Part shown: in pieces, positions 8,282 through 18,049 of the stretch | Numbering within the stretch: the stretch's first letter is position 1 | Layout: every line of letters begins with the position of its first letter | NCBI GenBank assembly: GCA_012103505.1 | Contig: WLWP01000001.1 | Location: 3,100,001-3,164,000, forward strand | Origin: Pseudomonadales bacterium | GTDB taxonomy: Bacteria; Pseudomonadota; Gammaproteobacteria; Pseudomonadales; Azotimanducaceae | Reading direction: 5' to 3' | Length of the DNA: 64,000 nt | Program-made: the position numbers and the translations under genes | The notes under the pieces: model-generated | Seen by the model: only the letters and a program-made list of their open reading frames with translations | Databases searched by the model: none | Told to the model about the DNA's origin: nothing

Positions 8282-9181
8282 TTAGCCTTCTCGAGCTAAA
8301 GTGATGTCGCTCACATTGTGGTTGGCATCCAAATCGACCAGGAGTCCGGGGGCAAGTGGAGGTGAAGACCAAAGATGCCGGGTCAACCGCTCATAGTGTT
8401 GCACAAACCGTCGCAGCTCACTGCTGGACATCCGCTCTTCCACGGGTATTGATCGCTCCTGCTCTTCTCGCCACTCATAAACCTGGGCAAAAGAAGGCAC
8501 CCGGAGTTGAATCCAATAATCGACTGCTTGCCAACTCGGGGAGTAACGTGCAATTTGATCGTTGACCCAGCGTCGCCAAACGCCTGCCTCGTCTTCAATC
8601 TGCTCAAGTTGATTTACCGGATCTAACAGGGCTTCACCGCTCTCAGGTTGGACACCTAAACACCATCCCTCAAGGACTAGGAAATCGACTTCAAGAGATA
8701 CTTTCCCTTGCCGATCGTCCTGACCTTTGTTGAACCGCGGCACGGTAACGCTTCGACCCGTTCTGTGCGCGAGTAATGTATCTAGCAGCCACTCGGCATC
8801 GTGCGTTCCCGGCACGCCCCGAGTTCGCAGTAGCGGATGCACAGATTCACAGAGATCTATTCGCTCGGCTTTAGTGAGATAGAAGTCGTCCAGCGACAAG
8901 GTCGCAGCACGCGCTCCTGCAGTTTCCAGCGTTTCTACCAACACATTTGCAAAAGTAGATTTGCCGCTACCCTGACTGCCAGACACACCAAGCACTTGGA
9001 TGGAGTCATCTAGCATCTGAGCACCGATGAAACTCGCAAGGGACGCCCAGTCAGGAAAAGCAGTGTTTGTGATCTCATCGAGCGCGGCACGTCCTAGACT
9101 AGCCTCAAACACGTGATCGAGTTGTCGTCGAAAAGACGCGTGTGGCGCGCGAAAGTCGGACTGGTTGGGAACCTTTGTCAT
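8282..9181 (-). CDS. P-loop kinase of the glycerate kinase (GLYK/YggC/Tda10) type
   Basis: A 299-aa P-loop NTPase. The Walker A motif is GVSGSQGSGKSTFAN (residues about 65-79). The TLSLDDFYLTKAERI segment (Walker-B-like Asp pair) and the RTRGVPGTHD loop are hallmarks of the plant-type D-glycerate 3-kinase / Tda10 / YggC group. The WRRWVNDQI and VYEWREEQE helices near the C-terminus also fit that group. It likely phosphorylates D-glycerate or a similar small hydroxy acid, but substrate specificity in this family is not secure from sequence. Monocistronic by spacing; cytosolic. Confidence 0.78.
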   Translation of the reverse strand: MTKVPNQSDFRAPHASFRRQLDHVFEASLGRAALDEITNTAFPDWASLASFIGAQMLDDSIQVLGVSGSQGSGKSTFANVLVETLETAGARAATLSLDDFYLTKAERIDLCESVHPLLRTRGVPGTHDAEWLLDTLLAHRTGRSVTVPRFNKGQDDRQGKVSLEVDFLVLEGWCLGVQPESGEALLDPVNQLEQIEDEAGVWRRWVNDQIARYSPSWQAVDYWIQLRVPSFAQVYEWREEQERSIPVEERMSSSELRRFVQHYERLTRHLWSSPPLAPGLLVDLDANHNVSDITLAREG

Positions 9182-9268
9182 GGCATGAGTCTAATAAATC
9201 TATGTCTCGATAGATAACTTCAAACAAAACCGAGGCTATTGGCCAACCAACATGGGGAGCAACCCACA

Positions 9269-9931
9269 ATGAACTCAACTACAAACACGATCGCCGACCT
9301 ATATGATCGCGCCGTCGGCCTTCTGGTTCACTTCGATGGTGTCGCTTCAATTTTGCTGCGGCTCATATTGGCACCAGTACTAATCGGGGCTGGTTGGGAG
9401 AAAATAAACGGCAACAACTGGTTTAGTCAGGATCTACTGCCTTTTCCCTTCAGCATAGTTCCTGTGGAGTTATCCTGGTTTCTGGCAAGTTGGACTGAAT
9501 TTATCGGAGGTATCTGTATTTTGTTTGGTCTCGCTACTCGTATTTGGGCGGTTCCTCTCGCCGTCACGATGTTAGTCGCTGCTGCCTCCGTTCACTGGGA
9601 TAACGGCTGGCCCGCCATTGCGCCCTCGACTCCGCCGAAAGTTTGTATCCAAGAGACGGACGCAAACTCAAATTCGTTCGAACGCTACATCAAATGCTAC
9701 AACGTCAACGCCCGCACAATTGAGGCATCGGAACGCTTGACTAAAGCCAAAAGTATTTTGCGCGAACACGGCAACTACCGCTACCTGAATGGTAGTGGCT
9801 CGATTGTGAAACTAAACAGCGGCATCGAATTCGCCGCGATTTACTTTGCCATGCTCCTCGGGTTACTCATCATTGGGGGCGGACGATACTTCAGTATTGA
9901 CTACTATCTACGCCGGGTTTTCCGATCTTGA
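9269..9931 (+). CDS. DoxX family integral membrane protein
   Basis: A 220-aa membrane protein with about four hydrophobic segments: ILLRLILAPVLIGAGWEK, a second TM around LSWFLASWTEFIGGICIL, a third around AVPLAVTMLVAAASV, and a C-terminal AAIYFAMLLGLLIIGGG. The GAGWEK and EFIGGI motifs are typical of DoxX. A hydrophilic insert of about 70 residues lies between TM3 and TM4, as in the HvfX-like subset. ATG 9269 is chosen over an upstream TTG (9239) because GGGGAG lies 10 nt before it. Function of the family is poorly known; a redox or quinone-linked role is only suggested. Confidence 0.82.
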   Translation: MNSTTNTIADLYDRAVGLLVHFDGVASILLRLILAPVLIGAGWEKINGNNWFSQDLLPFPFSIVPVELSWFLASWTEFIGGICILFGLATRIWAVPLAVTMLVAAASVHWDNGWPAIAPSTPPKVCIQETDANSNSFERYIKCYNVNARTIEASERLTKAKSILREHGNYRYLNGSGSIVKLNSGIEFAAIYFAMLLGLLIIGGGRYFSIDYYLRRVFRS

Positions 9932-9962
9932 CGATCAACCGGTATAGTTCTCCCCTAATATA

Positions 9963-9979
9963 GGTACAGGTACTGTACC
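9963..9979. promoter_or_regulatory. Inverted repeat upstream of the M16 protease gene
   Basis: A perfect inverted repeat, GGTACAG-GTA-CTGTACC, with 7-bp arms and a 3-bp spacer, lies 27 bp before the protease start codon. Its size and symmetry are those of an operator for a dimeric regulator. It has no T-run, so it is not a terminator for the DoxX gene. No regulator gene can be linked to it here. Confidence 0.4.
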
Positions 9980-10006
9980 GAACCCACTAATCGTTAAGGA
10001 CCTCAG

Positions 10007-12799
10007 TTGCAGAAGTTTGTTTGTCTGAATCTAATATCATTTATGCTGTTGGCAGGCTGCCAGCAGCTTCCTTCAGAAATTTCCGGCATCAGCGCCACAG
10101 CTGATGTTCGTAAGAGCCCCAACGATGACAGACTGTATCGCTACCTAACGTTACCGAATCAGCTCAAGGTCCTGCTGGTTTCGGACGCCGCGACCGACAA
10201 ATCTGCTGCAGCGCTAGCGGTTTATCGAGGTAGCTTTCACGAACCAGTAGACAAAAGTGGTCTGGCTCACTTTCTCGAACATATGCTTTTCATACAGACC
10301 GAGACCTATCCAGAAATAGATGGATTTCAGACCTTTGTATCAGCCAACGGTGGCGCATCGAACGCCTATACAGCTGCCGATCACACCAACTACTTTTTCG
10401 ATGTCAGACCCGAAGCCTTTCCTGAAGCTCTAGACCGGTGGGGACACTTTTTTATCGATCCGGTGATCAGTGCCGAATACGCTGATCGCGAGAAAAATGC
10501 TGTGCACTCTGAATATCAGATGCAAATCAAAGCAGACAATTGGCGCGGCTTTATGGCAGGTAAACAAGCGCTCAATCCCGAGCACCCTGCCTCTCGATTT
10601 ACGATCGGCTCACTGGACACGCTTGCTGGAGATATCCAAACGGACTTGCTGAAGTTCTTCAACGAAGAATATTCGGCAGATCAGATGGGGCTGGTCGTCC
10701 TTTCCAATGACACTCTCGATGAGTTGGAAGCGCTAGTAAGGCCAATTTTTGAGCTTGTCGAAAACAAAGACATAGGCCCAAGACCAATTACCGGCGCTAT
10801 GTATGAAGACGGCCAGCTGCCTGGCAGTCTCCAGTATCAATCGCAAAAGCAAGGTGCGAGCGTCACTTACACATTTCCGTTGCCGAGTACGCGTCCCCAC
10901 TACCGCACAAAGCCACAACAATATTTCGCCAATCTCATCGGCCATGAAGGCAAAGGGTCTCTCTACCAAAGTCTTAGCCAGCAGGGGTGGATCGAATCAC
11001 TGAGCACCGGTGTCAGCGATTTTGATGACGCCACGAGTATTCTAAACATCGGCATCGAACTCACGCCTAGCGGTGTCGATAAACTACCGGCTGTCCACGA
11101 TTACGTCTTCCGTTATTTAGACATGCTTAGAAACACCGAACCCATGCCTTGGCTATACGATGAACAAGCACGGGTTACGGAAATGGGTTTTCGTTTTCAG
11201 GAGAAGTCGAGACCAACCGGGTTCGTCTATCAAATGGCACCACGTCTCAATCACTTTCCAGCACAAGATCTCCTCGTGGCGCCGTACCTTATGGAATCCT
11301 TCGACGCCGACGTGATCAAGGAATATCTCACCTACCTAACCCCAGAAAACGTGATGGTTGAGTTTTCATCGCCTGATGTCACGACCGATCAAGTAGAACC
11401 TTGGTTTAACGTTCCCTATAGCATCGAATTAGGACCGATTGGGAGAACGGGGACTAACGCCGGTTTCACGTTGCCACCGCGCAATGAATTTCTTCCTCAA
11501 AATCTAGAACTCAAACCGGCAGATCCGGACCGTTTAGCGCTCGCGCACGAAGCCCCAGGTTTACAGCTGTGGACTGATAGTGATGTCACGTTCGGAACCC
11601 CAAGAGCTAACCTCAACTTGGAGATCATCCTCCCCGAGGGCTTGAAGAGTCCAGTTGAGCGAGGCATGGCACAGCTTTATCGCCGTATGGTGAATGACAG
11701 CCTGAGTGAACTAACCTACCCGGCCTATTTGGCTGGTCTAAGCTATGGCATTAGCGTGCCTGACTCCGGTTTCGAAGTATCGGTCGGTGGCTACAACGAT
11801 AAGCAACAAGTCTTGTTGGCAGCTGTGTTAGACGCCTTGGTTGCTGCAGAGTTGAATCAAGAGAGGTTCGATTTTCTCAAAGCGGCGTTGATCAAAGATT
11901 GGCAAAACTCCACTAAGGAGCGCCCCTACACACAAGTGATGAGTGCCCTGCAGGACACTCTCAGAACGGGGCGATGGCCACGCGACACGCTCGCGGAGGC
12001 ACTCGCACCGATTACGCTCGCGGATCTGAAGAACTTTCAAGTGACCTTGTTTAACCAAGTCGCCATTAAAGGCATGTTGCATGGCAACATCGCGCAACAG
12101 GACACCGCTGCATTAGCAGGCTTGCTTAACGACACTTTTACATTGCGTAATCAAACCGCACATAGAGCATCGGCCCGGACCGTGTCTACAGCACTCATCC
12201 ACAAAGTAGATATCGACCACAATGACGCCGCCATCGTCATCCATGTTCAGGATCCCGACGATAGCTTTGCAAGTCGGGCAAAATCGATGCTGGCCTCCCA
12301 GATCCTTAGACCTGAGTACTTCCGAGAATTGCGTACCGAACAACAACTTGGCTATGTCGTTAGCGCGAACAATCAGCCTGTCGTCAAACGCTCAGGCATC
12401 ACGTTTATTGTCCAATCGCCTGCAAAGGGTGCTGGGTACCTCGAAGAAGCCACAGTCGAGTTCATGGACGGCTTCGTTGAGTATTTTGCAGGTATGGACG
12501 ACGCTGAATTCGCTCAACACAAAGCCGGTGTCATCGCTCGCCTTCTCGAGGCGCCTAAAAATCTTGGCGCGCAGTCTCAACTCTACTGGCGCGATCTAGT
12601 AGACGATCATCTGACTTTTGATAGCCGTCAACAGATGGCCGACCTAATTGAACAACTGACGAAGGCTGAGATAGCCGATTTCTTTACATCGATTCAAGAA
12701 CGACTTTCTGCCGATCGGTTGATTGTTTACAGCGCCGGTCAATTTGCAGATGAGCCGTCTCGCGGCGCCCGGTTGGCTCGACCGAAAGATGCTTTCTAA
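10007..12799 (+). CDS. ptrA-like: M16 zinc metallopeptidase, pitrilysin/protease III-like lipoprotein
   Basis: A 930-aa insulinase-family peptidase. The inverted zinc motif HFLEH places His88, Glu91 and His92, with the distal ligand Glu169 in AVHSEY, at the same spacing as pitrilysin. Further M16 half-domains follow, ending with a conserved region around LRTEQQLGYVV (residues about 775-785) that belongs to the substrate-closing domain. The N-terminus MQKFVCLNLISFMLLAGC is a lipoprotein signal with Cys18, so the enzyme is probably membrane-anchored in the periplasm. The start codon is TTG with AAGGA just upstream. Role inferred: degradation of periplasmic peptides. Confidence 0.93.
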   Translation: MQKFVCLNLISFMLLAGCQQLPSEISGISATADVRKSPNDDRLYRYLTLPNQLKVLLVSDAATDKSAAALAVYRGSFHEPVDKSGLAHFLEHMLFIQTETYPEIDGFQTFVSANGGASNAYTAADHTNYFFDVRPEAFPEALDRWGHFFIDPVISAEYADREKNAVHSEYQMQIKADNWRGFMAGKQALNPEHPASRFTIGSLDTLAGDIQTDLLKFFNEEYSADQMGLVVLSNDTLDELEALVRPIFELVENKDIGPRPITGAMYEDGQLPGSLQYQSQKQGASVTYTFPLPSTRPHYRTKPQQYFANLIGHEGKGSLYQSLSQQGWIESLSTGVSDFDDATSILNIGIELTPSGVDKLPAVHDYVFRYLDMLRNTEPMPWLYDEQARVTEMGFRFQEKSRPTGFVYQMAPRLNHFPAQDLLVAPYLMESFDADVIKEYLTYLTPENVMVEFSSPDVTTDQVEPWFNVPYSIELGPIGRTGTNAGFTLPPRNEFLPQNLELKPADPDRLALAHEAPGLQLWTDSDVTFGTPRANLNLEIILPEGLKSPVERGMAQLYRRMVNDSLSELTYPAYLAGLSYGISVPDSGFEVSVGGYNDKQQVLLAAVLDALVAAELNQERFDFLKAALIKDWQNSTKERPYTQVMSALQDTLRTGRWPRDTLAEALAPITLADLKNFQVTLFNQVAIKGMLHGNIAQQDTAALAGLLNDTFTLRNQTAHRASARTVSTALIHKVDIDHNDAAIVIHVQDPDDSFASRAKSMLASQILRPEYFRELRTEQQLGYVVSANNQPVVKRSGITFIVQSPAKGAGYLEEATVEFMDGFVEYFAGMDDAEFAQHKAGVIARLLEAPKNLGAQSQLYWRDLVDDHLTFDSRQQMADLIEQLTKAEIADFFTSIQERLSADRLIVYSAGQFADEPSRGARLARPKDAF

Positions 12800-12818
12800 A
12801 CCATGCAGTAGAGGCTTG

Positions 12819-14903
12819 TTAGTTCGCCAGCTCTCGCTTAAAGGGCGGCAGAGAATCTAGTAGCGCGCGTCCATAGCGTTGCGTGACAATACGTTTGTCT
12901 AGCATGGTGATGCGACCGTAGTCTTCTTCATGGCGAATCAACCGGCCACAGGCCTGTATCAGCTTGAGTGCGGCATCCGGGACAGATATCTCATAGAAGG
13001 CATTTCTACCCCGCGCTTCTGCCCATTCAGCCATGGCTTGGTCAATCGGGTCGTCGGGAACTGCAAAAGGCAATTTGCTAATAATGACATGCCGACAGTA
13101 GTCGCCCGGCAAATCTAGCCCTTCGGAAAAGCTCGCGAGCCCTATCAGCGTTGAGTGTTCGCCAGCATCTACTCGCTCCCGGTGAGTCCTTATCAGCACT
13201 TGCTTGGCAGACTCTCCTTGAATCAAGAGCTCCTCGGTGACCTTGCCGGGCAGCGCTTTCACCACCGCATTCAATTGACGCCAAGATGTAAACAAGACCA
13301 ACGCGCTCTTTTCCTGCTTGATCAGTGTCGGCAAGAGCGCAACGATCTCCGCCGTGTGCGCATCAAAATCTCTTGGATCGCTGCTCATCGCAGGTACACA
13401 AAAGGTCGCGATCTCCCCGTAATTAAAAGGACTCGGAATGCGCACTTGAGTGACAGCGGGATTCAGTCCTGATCGCTCCACAAACCGGTCGAAACGACCG
13501 AGCGCGCTCAAGGTAGCCGATGTACAAATCGCGCCGTAGGCTCTTTGCCATAGGACCTCATCCAGGATATAGCCCAGCTCAATCGGCGCGCTAATCATCT
13601 CTACATCAAAGCCAGTCCGATTAACCCAACGAGCATGCCGATAAGATGAACCGTTCGCATAGTCTTCGAACAGTGCAAGCGTAGCCGCCGCGCGCGACTG
13701 CAATTGACCAACTGGTACAAGCCAGTCTTCGGCTTCGAAAGATTTTTCCCAGTTAACCTCTCCTGCCACGGCACTCTGTAGCAAAAGGTGCGTCTGATCT
13801 AGGTCGTTAGTTATCTTCTCTAAGCCCGGGATGGCAGCGCCAGCAACATCCTGCAGAGGTGTTGGAACGTCTCCCATTGCGAACCGACAGGTTTCTAAGT
13901 TCTCATCGCGCACTTCAAAGTCGAGCTCTTGTAGATGATCACCGACTGCCTCCAAAGACGCGCGTAGAGAGGCAACTTCAGTGGACACGCTCGTGGCAAG
14001 GGCGACCAACTCGTCCGGTCGCGCAAACCGCTGGGCCATACTACCCAGGACCGAATTGATGTGATCGAGCCATTGTTGAGTACCGTTGATCCTTGCTCTC
14101 GCCGAAAAGTGGTTCTGCGTTTTGTCTGCCAGATGGTGTGCTTCATCCAACACGAAAATACAGTCCTCGGGCTCAGGTAACACAGCACCACCGCCCAATG
14201 CCAAATCGGCGAGCACAAGATCGTGATTAGCAACGATCACATCGACTCCCTCTAAGGCATTGCGCGCTTTAAAAAACGGGCATTGCTTAAAGAACCCACA
14301 GCGGTTGTTACTACAGCCTCTGTGATCGGTCGTGACACCTGACCATGCGCCGTCAGGCATCTCTTCCGGCCAACTATCAAATTCACCATCCCACTCACCC
14401 TTACCAAACGTGTCCAACATCGTCTGATAAAACGCGGTGTGGTCTTCATCAAACTCTTCAAACAGCGGGATATCTTGCTGACCCTGGTATTTGAGATGGT
14501 CGTCTAAACGTTTTAGGCAGAGATAGCGGCCTCGACCTTTGGCCAAACTCACACTAAATTTGAGTCCAGCGTTGTTTTTAAGGTCAGGTATGTCTTGGAG
14601 GGTGACCTGCTCTTGCAGCGCAATCGTGGCGGTCGAGAGGACGATGGTTTTGTGCAACGCTTGCGCGACCGGAATGGCGGCCAAACAGTAACCGGCAGTC
14701 TTGCCCGTTCCAGTCCCAGCCTCGATGACCGCAATTCTGTTTTCATCTGCAGTCAGAGCGCGCGCAACATAGGCAATCATCTCCCTTTGACCCCGCCGAG
14801 CCTTAAAACCACGCGCATCCAACCACGCCCGATAGGCGCTTTGTATGGTGTCTTTGATGTCTTGGCTGAGTAATGCAGCGGTCGTTGCGGAAGGTGCGTT
14901 CAT
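12819..14903 (-). CDS. dinG: ATP-dependent helicase DinG (Fe-S superfamily 2)
   Basis: A 694-aa XPD-type helicase. Walker A is AGTGTGKT (62-69) and the DEAH box is at 253-256. The [4Fe-4S] cysteines are Cys129, Cys197, Cys202 and Cys208 (GCSNNRCGFFKQC). Helicase domain 2 motifs include ALVLFTSW, QACGRLIRHEEDYG and DKRIVTQRYG near the C-terminus. The length fits DinG (about 700 aa) better than YoaA. DinG unwinds forked and R-loop DNA and is LexA-regulated in E. coli, but I see no LexA-like palindrome in the short upstream region here. The gene converges with the protease gene, leaving 19 bp. Confidence 0.93.
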   Translation of the reverse strand: MNAPSATTAALLSQDIKDTIQSAYRAWLDARGFKARRGQREMIAYVARALTADENRIAVIEAGTGTGKTAGYCLAAIPVAQALHKTIVLSTATIALQEQVTLQDIPDLKNNAGLKFSVSLAKGRGRYLCLKRLDDHLKYQGQQDIPLFEEFDEDHTAFYQTMLDTFGKGEWDGEFDSWPEEMPDGAWSGVTTDHRGCSNNRCGFFKQCPFFKARNALEGVDVIVANHDLVLADLALGGGAVLPEPEDCIFVLDEAHHLADKTQNHFSARARINGTQQWLDHINSVLGSMAQRFARPDELVALATSVSTEVASLRASLEAVGDHLQELDFEVRDENLETCRFAMGDVPTPLQDVAGAAIPGLEKITNDLDQTHLLLQSAVAGEVNWEKSFEAEDWLVPVGQLQSRAAATLALFEDYANGSSYRHARWVNRTGFDVEMISAPIELGYILDEVLWQRAYGAICTSATLSALGRFDRFVERSGLNPAVTQVRIPSPFNYGEIATFCVPAMSSDPRDFDAHTAEIVALLPTLIKQEKSALVLFTSWRQLNAVVKALPGKVTEELLIQGESAKQVLIRTHRERVDAGEHSTLIGLASFSEGLDLPGDYCRHVIISKLPFAVPDDPIDQAMAEWAEARGRNAFYEISVPDAALKLIQACGRLIRHEEDYGRITMLDKRIVTQRYGRALLDSLPPFKRELAN

Positions 14904-14977
14904 CGAGCTAGCTTAACTGAGCGGCCTTACCATAAGCCACTATTGAGTCGCCTTATCCCCTGTGCGAAATTGGCATT

Positions 14978-16096
14978 ATGAAAAACACAAACCACATCGC
15001 TCGGCTTCTTCAGCCACTCCTCCATATGACCGCGGCAACGCTTCTCGTCGCATGCATGGACGTCGCTGCAACAGAACCAAACTTACAGGTCCCTCCTGGA
15101 TTTCATGTCGAAACACTAAATCTCAGCGTACCAGGCGCACGCCAAATGGCCTTAACTGACGACGGCACGTTGCTAGTCGGGTCCATGCGCCAAGGTGCCG
15201 TCTACGCCATACCCAAAGCACTAACTCATCCTGCCCCAACTGTTGTATCGGTCATCAAAGATTTGAGGGTCCCGTCCGGTGTGGCGGTTTTTCAGGGAGA
15301 TCTCTACATCGGCGCACTGAACGAGGTCATCCGCATCCGCGACATCAATGAAAATTTTGCCGACGCGCAGCCGGAGTACATAACCCGTGCGCTGCCCGAC
15401 AAAACACACCATGGATGGAAGTACTTAAAGTTCAGTCCTGACGGAAAACTCTATGTCCCCGTGGGCGCTCCATGCAATGTATGTCTGTCCGAAGACCTAC
15501 GTTTCGCCAGTCTTCTGACAATGGATACTGACACCGGCGAGACAGAAATTTGGGCTTCTGGTATCCGCAACACCGTGGGATTCGACTGGCATCCTGAAAC
15601 AGGGGCGCTGTGGTTTTCCGACAATGGCCGAGACATGTTAGGCGATGATGTCCCGCCTGAAGAACTCAACGTCAGCACTTCACGCGGTCAGCACTTCGGT
15701 TTTCCCTTTGTTCACTCGGATGATATCGACGATCCGAAATTCGGCAGCCATAGAGCGAGACCTGCCACTCACAAGGGTCCGAACGTTGAAATCCAAGCTC
15801 ATTCAGCCGCCCTAGGAATTGATTTCTATGCCTCAAAACGGGGCCGCGGCTTTCCTGAGAAATATAACAACGCTTTGTTCGTCGCGGAACACGGATCATG
15901 GAATCGTTCGAGCAAAGTCGGCTATCAAGTGGGCGTGCTCACCGAAGACGACTCATATCAACCCTTTGTGACGGGATGGTTGTCAGATGGCGACGTACTT
16001 GGACGCCCGAACGACGTATTGGTAACACCCAGCGGTGAACTTCTAATCTCAGACGACAAGCGTGGTGTCATCTACAGAGTTCGCTACGAAGGCTAA
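14978..16096 (+). CDS. Sorbosone/glucose dehydrogenase-like beta-propeller lipoprotein
   Basis: A 372-aa exported protein. It has a signal sequence with a lipobox-like LLVAC near residue 26. The rest is a six-bladed propeller of the PQQ-dependent glucose/sorbosone dehydrogenase type: PPGFHVETL start, DLRVPSGVAVF, LKFSPDGKLYVPVGAPCN, GIRNTVGFDWHPETGALWFSDNGRD, and VAEHGSWNRS near the C-terminus. The family oxidises sugars or other alcohols in the periplasm using PQQ, but many members lack proven activity. Two extra Cys (PCNVC) sit after the VGAP loop. It is followed 1 nt later by the AAC(3)-like gene, so the two are cotranscribed. Confidence 0.85.
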   Translation: MKNTNHIARLLQPLLHMTAATLLVACMDVAATEPNLQVPPGFHVETLNLSVPGARQMALTDDGTLLVGSMRQGAVYAIPKALTHPAPTVVSVIKDLRVPSGVAVFQGDLYIGALNEVIRIRDINENFADAQPEYITRALPDKTHHGWKYLKFSPDGKLYVPVGAPCNVCLSEDLRFASLLTMDTDTGETEIWASGIRNTVGFDWHPETGALWFSDNGRDMLGDDVPPEELNVSTSRGQHFGFPFVHSDDIDDPKFGSHRARPATHKGPNVEIQAHSAALGIDFYASKRGRGFPEKYNNALFVAEHGSWNRSSKVGYQVGVLTEDDSYQPFVTGWLSDGDVLGRPNDVLVTPSGELLISDDKRGVIYRVRYEG

Positions 16097-16097
16097 A

Positions 16098-16877
16098 TTG
16101 CAACTTATCACGATACCAACGCTGAAAGCCGGATTGGCTGCGCTGGGGCTACGCAAGGGTCAGCGCGTCTTGATGCATTGCTCGTTGTCCGCGTTCGGTC
16201 GAATACAGGGCGGCGCAGAAACCATGCTCTACGCCCTGACTGAAACGATTGGCCCCGAAGGCCTGATTGCAATGCCTACTTTCACACCCGGACGCTTCGA
16301 TCCTAGCGAGTGGACACAACCGCCCGTTCCAGAGAGCGATTGGCAGCGATATAGATTCGAAACGCCGTTGTTCGACTCGCGACGAACTCCGGTTGACTGG
16401 GATATGAGTCAGCTCTACGAGCTTTTCCGCACCTGGCCAAACGTGTTCCGCTCTAACCATAGCCACTCATCCTTTGCCGCGTGGGGAGCAGGTGCTGCGC
16501 AAATCCTCCATCAGCATCATTTGGAAGACAGATTCGGCGAGAGTTCACCGCTAGCAAGGCTCTATGACGAAGACGCAGAAGTTCTGTTTCTTGGTACCGA
16601 CTACAGTACTAACACCGCTTTCCACCTCGGCGAATACCGAGTCGCCGACCCACCTCGTCGGTCATTTCTGAGCGTCCAAGAGACCGCCGGTAAGAAGCGC
16701 CTGATCCAGTACGAAGACGTGGCCACCAATAGCGGCATTTTTACGGAGATCGGTGCGGACTTCGAAACCGCCGGTCACCTGCTTGCAACTAATCAAATTG
16801 GTGCCGCCACATGTCGACGATTCAAACTAAGATCCGCAGTCGATTTCGCCGCCGATTGGCTGGCGCGAAAATACTAA
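16098..16877 (+). CDS. AAC(3)-family N-acetyltransferase
   Basis: A 259-aa protein of the aminoglycoside 3-N-acetyltransferase fold. Visible motifs are MHCSLSAFGRIQGGAETM, MPTFTPG, a FRSNHSHSSFAAWGAGA loop equivalent to the family RSxHPxxS motif, and DYSTNTAFHLGEYR. A TTG at 16098 is taken as start because GAAGG lies 4 nt before it and it follows the previous stop by 1 nt. Upstream GTG 16062 would overlap that gene by 35 nt. Chromosomal members of this family often act on metabolites rather than antibiotics, so no resistance claim is made. Converges with, and overlaps by 4 nt, the ACAD gene. Confidence 0.83.
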   Translation: MQLITIPTLKAGLAALGLRKGQRVLMHCSLSAFGRIQGGAETMLYALTETIGPEGLIAMPTFTPGRFDPSEWTQPPVPESDWQRYRFETPLFDSRRTPVDWDMSQLYELFRTWPNVFRSNHSHSSFAAWGAGAAQILHQHHLEDRFGESSPLARLYDEDAEVLFLGTDYSTNTAFHLGEYRVADPPRRSFLSVQETAGKKRLIQYEDVATNSGIFTEIGADFETAGHLLATNQIGAATCRRFKLRSAVDFAADWLARKY

Positions 16878-18040
16878 CGCAGAGAGGAACCTAGAAGCTC
16901 GCGGGCGATGACGTGCCGCTGCACTTCACTCGGACCTTCACCGATCCGACGTATCCGCATCTCCCTAAACCAACGTTCAAACGGCAGATCTTTAGCCACA
17001 CCTAAGCCACCAAACATTTGCATGCAGCGATCTACTACCCGACCACCGGCTTCGGTAGCAACTAATTTGGCCATAGCAGCCTCTTTCCGAAACGGCTCGC
17101 CTAAATTGGCTTTATTAGCGGCTTCCAACGTGATCCAAATCGACTGCTTTATATCTATCTCATTGTCCACCAACATCCATTGTATGGATTGACGGGTCGA
17201 CAAAGGTGCGCCAAATGTTTCTCTTTGGGGGACATATTCCAGAGCCATTTCGTGCGCTTTGAGGGCAACCCCAATGCATCCAGCGGCGTAGGGAATACGT
17301 TGCCGAGTCAATCGGTCGTTAGCGATGGCGAAGCCTCGATTCACTTCACCCAGAATATTGGTAGAAGGGATCCGCATGTCTTCAAATTGAAGTTCCGTCG
17401 CATAGTGTGCAGACCGCAAGGTGTGGACAATTCGTCTGACATGGAACCCAGGCGTATCTGTGTCCACGATAAAACAAGTCACCCCGTTACGGCCTTTGTC
17501 AGAGTCAGTCCGCGCGAAAACCAAACCAAAGTCCGCACGATCGGCGCCGCTTATCCAAAGCTTGCTGCCGTTAATGATCCAATCATCGCCATCCTGCACA
17601 GCCTTGGTTTGTATAGCGCGTGCTGGGTCTGAACCACCGCTCGGCTCAGACAACCCAAAGAAACCTCGTTTTTCGCCACGCAGGGTTGGATGCAGGTATC
17701 GCTCTTTTTGGTCATCGGTTGCCTCAAAGAGCTGGGCAAGCCCCGCGCCGCCAAATGTCCCGTAACAAGGGGCGTAGAGACCTGCTCTGTGTTGCGACAT
17801 CTCCATCGCAATCAGCGTACGAGTCACCAGATCAATATCAGGACCTCCATAGGCAGGTGGGATATCTAGTCCGTAGAGTCCCATCTCTTTGGTTTTTTCT
17901 ACTAAACGATCCCGATCTTCCGATTTAAGTTCATCCGCGTCTGGATCGAGGTCAAGCTCCAGAGGGAGGACCTCTTCTCGCACAAAACGTCGCACCATGC
18001 CGATGATCATGTCTTGTTCTTCTGTCAGGTTTAGATCCAT
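16874..18040 (-). CDS. Acyl-CoA dehydrogenase
   Basis: A 388-aa canonical acyl-CoA dehydrogenase. The N-terminal LTEEQDMIIGMVRRFVREEV helix bundle is followed by GFFGLSEPSGGSDPA and WIINGSKLWISGA in the beta domain (FAD/substrate contacts). The C-terminal domain has QMFGGLGV and RRIGEGPSEVQRH, where the EG segment carries the Glu expected as catalytic base in MCAD-type enzymes. It is last in a minus-strand string: amidohydrolase, ThDP enzyme, GIY-YIG-like protein, ACAD. Gaps there are under 20 bp, so it should act on a CoA ester formed in that pathway. Substrate cannot be told from sequence. Confidence 0.95.
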   Translation of the reverse strand: MDLNLTEEQDMIIGMVRRFVREEVLPLELDLDPDADELKSEDRDRLVEKTKEMGLYGLDIPPAYGGPDIDLVTRTLIAMEMSQHRAGLYAPCYGTFGGAGLAQLFEATDDQKERYLHPTLRGEKRGFFGLSEPSGGSDPARAIQTKAVQDGDDWIINGSKLWISGADRADFGLVFARTDSDKGRNGVTCFIVDTDTPGFHVRRIVHTLRSAHYATELQFEDMRIPSTNILGEVNRGFAIANDRLTRQRIPYAAGCIGVALKAHEMALEYVPQRETFGAPLSTRQSIQWMLVDNEIDIKQSIWITLEAANKANLGEPFRKEAAMAKLVATEAGGRVVDRCMQMFGGLGVAKDLPFERWFREMRIRRIGEGPSEVQRHVIARELLGSSLR

Positions 18041-18049
18041 AGTCTTCTC

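Noticed and set aside
16098..16877. Aminoglycoside resistance gene
   Set aside because: The protein has the AAC(3) fold, but chromosomal members are usually metabolic and nothing here indicates a mobile resistance context.
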